The notes under the pieces: generated by a model
What the model was told of the DNA's origin: nothing
The model's database searches: none
Seen by the model: the letters and a program-made list of their open reading frames with translations, nothing else
Shown: one piece after another, positions 62,036 through 64,000 of the stretch
How the letters are laid out: each line of letters begins with the position of its first letter
How positions within the stretch are numbered: position 1 is the first letter of the stretch
Translations under genes and position numbers: made by a program
Source: Nematopogon swammerdamellus
Taxonomy: Eukaryota; Arthropoda; Insecta; Lepidoptera; Adelidae
Length of the DNA: 64,000 nt
Assembly: GCA_946902875.1 (NCBI GenBank)
Contig: OX336358.1
Coordinates: 14,873,694-14,937,693 of the forward strand
Direction of reading: 5' to 3'

Positions 62036-62225
62036 TAATATTTCACCTGGTCGACGACTTAATGCCCGCTTCAAACTTTGATTGTGTTCGCCCGTGGGCC
62101 AAAGCTCGCATTACCAAATTATGCGCACTCTCCGTTTCTAGTGTCGTTGACTCGCGGGGCCCACGGCCGAGCCGCTTTCGACATTACGTGGGCTTTCGCA
62201 ATATTTGGCGAATCAACTTAACTGT
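62036..62225. other. GC-rich unassigned block
   Basis: CGCGGGGCCCACGGCCGAGC and neighbouring sequence stand out from AT-rich flanks. A + frame stays open to about 62232 without a good start. Not identified. Confidence 0.25.
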
Positions 62226-62332
62226 ATGTGATTAATCAATTAAAAGTATGTGAATATAGCAAAATATTATGCCAAATAAAATAGAATGTATTAATAAATA
62301 ATATTACAATTTGATGAGAATAATTTGCAATT

Positions 62333-62645
62333 GGTCGGTACTTAAAAAGAATAGCCCCACTGCATCTCTCCCCGTGCATGTTGTAAAAGGTTACTAAGGG
62401 ATAAGGACAAGATGCCGTGTTAAAAGTCGACAGGGTATCCACCTCTCACCTCGACGCGGTCCTCCCACTCCACTCAGTCATGTAGCAGGTGGGTCTTCGT
62501 GCCTTACTTGCTGCTTGATAGTTACTTTGTACTAATACTTTGCTAAATGTGGTGGTCGGTGTTGTTCTGTAATTTACGAGAGTACTAGCACAACACCGAT
62601 TACTCTGCCTTCCCTGATTGTCGGGATACAGCGTGTGGTTATGTA
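62333..62645 (+). repeat. Dispersed repeat C, near full length
   Basis: GGTCGGTACTTAAAAAGAAT to GATACAGCGTGTGG with internal landmarks. Confidence 0.82.
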
Positions 62646-62689
62646 GGATATTTAGTCAGTCAGCCAGTGTTGCAGCATGAATAAAAAAC

Positions 62690-62805
62690 AGAATAAAAAA
62701 GTAAAAAATTAAGGGGATAATACAAGAAAATTGTTATTTCAACGTTTTTTGTTTGTGGTGCGAAAACCTCGGTGCGCTTGTCCGACTCGCACTTGGCAGG
62801 TTTTT
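62690..62805 (+). repeat. Dispersed repeat D, 3' fragment
   Basis: AGTAAAAAATTAAGGGG, then CCTCGGTGCGCTTGTCCG and CTCGCACTTGGCAGG. Confidence 0.6.
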
Positions 62806-62831
62806 TTATTTTAATATTAATTGTATATTTT

Positions 62832-63010
62832 AGATAGATAGATAGATAGAAAATTCTTTATTGCTCCAGTAAACATTAAACAGTAACAAATACATTGGAA
62901 AATTTACATAAGGTGCAAATACAGAGATTTCTTACATTCAACCTTTGGATGTTTGAGATTCGATAATATATTGGAATGTACATAAGTAGGTAGTAGCAAA
63001 AGAGTTGAGC
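62832..63010 (-). mobile_element. LINE L5 3' end with (GATA)n tail
   Basis: GATAGATAGATAGATAGA then TTCTTTATTGCTCCAGTAAA, TTACATAAGGTGCAAATAC and AGATTTCTTACATTCAACC, the reverse of 32963-33085. Confidence 0.75.
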
Positions 63011-63303
63011 GTGACAATTGAAGATTAAATAATAATAAGAATACTTATTAATAATACAAGTAAGTACATGCTAGTAAAATATAAGCCATACATGTTAACA
63101 CATATAAATTACTAAATATATAGAATATTATATACTTACAAATATACATACATACATACTTGTCCATCTCTACTTGTCCATCCATATTTTATAGGTTAAG
63201 TATTGTAAATTAAGTTTAATTTTTATGCATTAAAGCCAATCCTCCCCTTCCCTTCCCAATCAGAAAAAAATTTGGTATATATTAAAATATTTCTCAGCCT
63301 ATT
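63011..63303. other. AT-rich intergenic DNA
   Basis: No gene seen. Confidence 0.4.
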
Positions 63304-63671
63304 GTCAGCCTCGGTAGCTCAGTGCGCCTAGGTCGACTTTTGTTAAGCACACCTGGGCGCGGTCAGTACATGGATGGGTGACCGCTCGACCGTTGGAAGC
63401 TGACTTTGGTTCGGATTGCACGTTAAACTGTAGACCCTTCCCTTATTACCTTACTAGGTGGTACGGTTTATCCCGCCCGGGTTGATACCACCGCACTGAG
63501 TGAAACGTCTCGGTCAAAACGGCCATGTAAATAGTTCGTCTTTTCCGGTGTAGCCGGCACGATCGAAGGGAAGCACTGATATAGCACCTATTTCACCAAG
63601 GTGTTATGGGCTGACATCACGGATGTTGTAGGTGATGTAGCCAACCGCGTCAGTTTACATAAAAAAAAAAA
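63304..63671 (+). mobile_element. SINE-B, full length
   Basis: Composite head: CCTCGGTAGCTCAGTG, TTGTTAAGCACACCTGGGCG, AGTACATGGATGGGTGACCG, TTTGGTTCGGATT. Core and tail to GCGTCAGTTTACATAAAAA. Confidence 0.9.
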
Positions 63672-63875
63672 CATTTCATTTTGAAAATATTTTTCTTGTC
63701 GCTGTGTACTCACATCTAACAGAGATGTATATCGTTCTAACTTTTACTTTTAACAGCCCATTGTTCTCGCTACATTGAGTTAAATTAAACCATATAACGA
63801 GTTAATTGTATGTGACCAATCCACCGCGCCTGATCCAGGTGGAATCTAGTAAGAATCTAATTAGCATAAACGTAT

Positions 63876-64000
63876 CGTGTGGGGCCGGTAATTAAAAATA
63901 ATAGCCCCACTGCATCTCTCCCCATGCCTGTCGTAAAAGACGACTAAGGGATAAGGACAAGATGCCGTGCTAAAGGGCGACAGGCTCGCCATCTCTCACC
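63876..64000 (+). repeat. Dispersed repeat C, runs off the window
   Basis: GTGTGGGGCCGGTAATT, AGCCCCACTGCATCTCTCC, AGATGCCGTGCTAAAGGGCG, CCATCTCTCACC at the window end. Confidence 0.85.

Overview
The window looks like nuclear DNA from a moth or butterfly. It is AT-rich, almost all of it is non-coding, and it is dense with insect-type transposable elements. The only clear host genes are two members of the insect-specific Osiris (DUF1676) family. Short TTAGG-type telomere motifs and LINE C-terminal peptides of a kind common in lepidopteran genomes point the same way. No prokaryotic operon, CRISPR array, genuine tRNA gene or rRNA gene was found.

Host genes. Osiris gene 1 (18641-19465, + strand) is a single-exon gene of 274 residues with a TATA box and initiator at ideal spacing. 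Osiris gene 2 (- strand) is not visible as one ORF. I assembled it from three exons (43531-43668, 42149-42404, 35303-35634) with matching splice phases, giving a 241-residue protein. It too has a TATA-like box about 31 bases before an initiator. The genes are convergent, with about 14 kb of transposon-rich DNA between their likely polyadenylation sites. Both encode a signal peptide, a two-cysteine N-terminal motif, a basic GRGKKKK stretch, an Ala/Leu-rich hydrophobic DUF1676 segment and a YEVVAHPHH motif, so they are paralogues of an Osiris cluster. A possible last exon of a third gene lies at 61492-61585 (-).

Repeats. Most of the rest belongs to a few dispersed families, labelled here for convenience. 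SINE-A has a tRNA-like head. SINE-B has a composite head: a tRNA A-box, a 5S rRNA-like internal control region, then a tRNA B-box. SINE-G is a related tail. Family C is a GTGTGGGGCCGG-headed repeat. Family D starts AGGGTTCCGTA and contains a GTCT/GTCC-rich stretch. Family F starts with a motif like GCCCGCGGCTTCGCTCGCG. There are also 3' ends of several non-LTR retrotransposons. SINE-A, SINE-B and SINE-G share a core and/or tail, and four copies join the C head to the B core and tail, so this is a modular SINE superfamily. DNA elements include two hAT MITEs with perfect 8-bp target duplications, a hAT-like element carrying a 42-bp minisatellite, a long foldback element, two TIR MITEs and a truncated DUF4817-type transposon.

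Layout. 1-18 kb: mixed families C, D, SINE-A, SINE-B and LINE ends. 18.6-20.2 kb: Osiris gene 1. 20-34 kb: LINE ends, MITEs, foldback element and SINEs. 34.5-43.7 kb: Osiris gene 2 with a 6.5-kb second intron. 44-64 kb: SINEs plus four striking tandem arrays (42-bp, 68-bp, CCCTCT and 95-bp units), two of which can be traced to transposon sequence.
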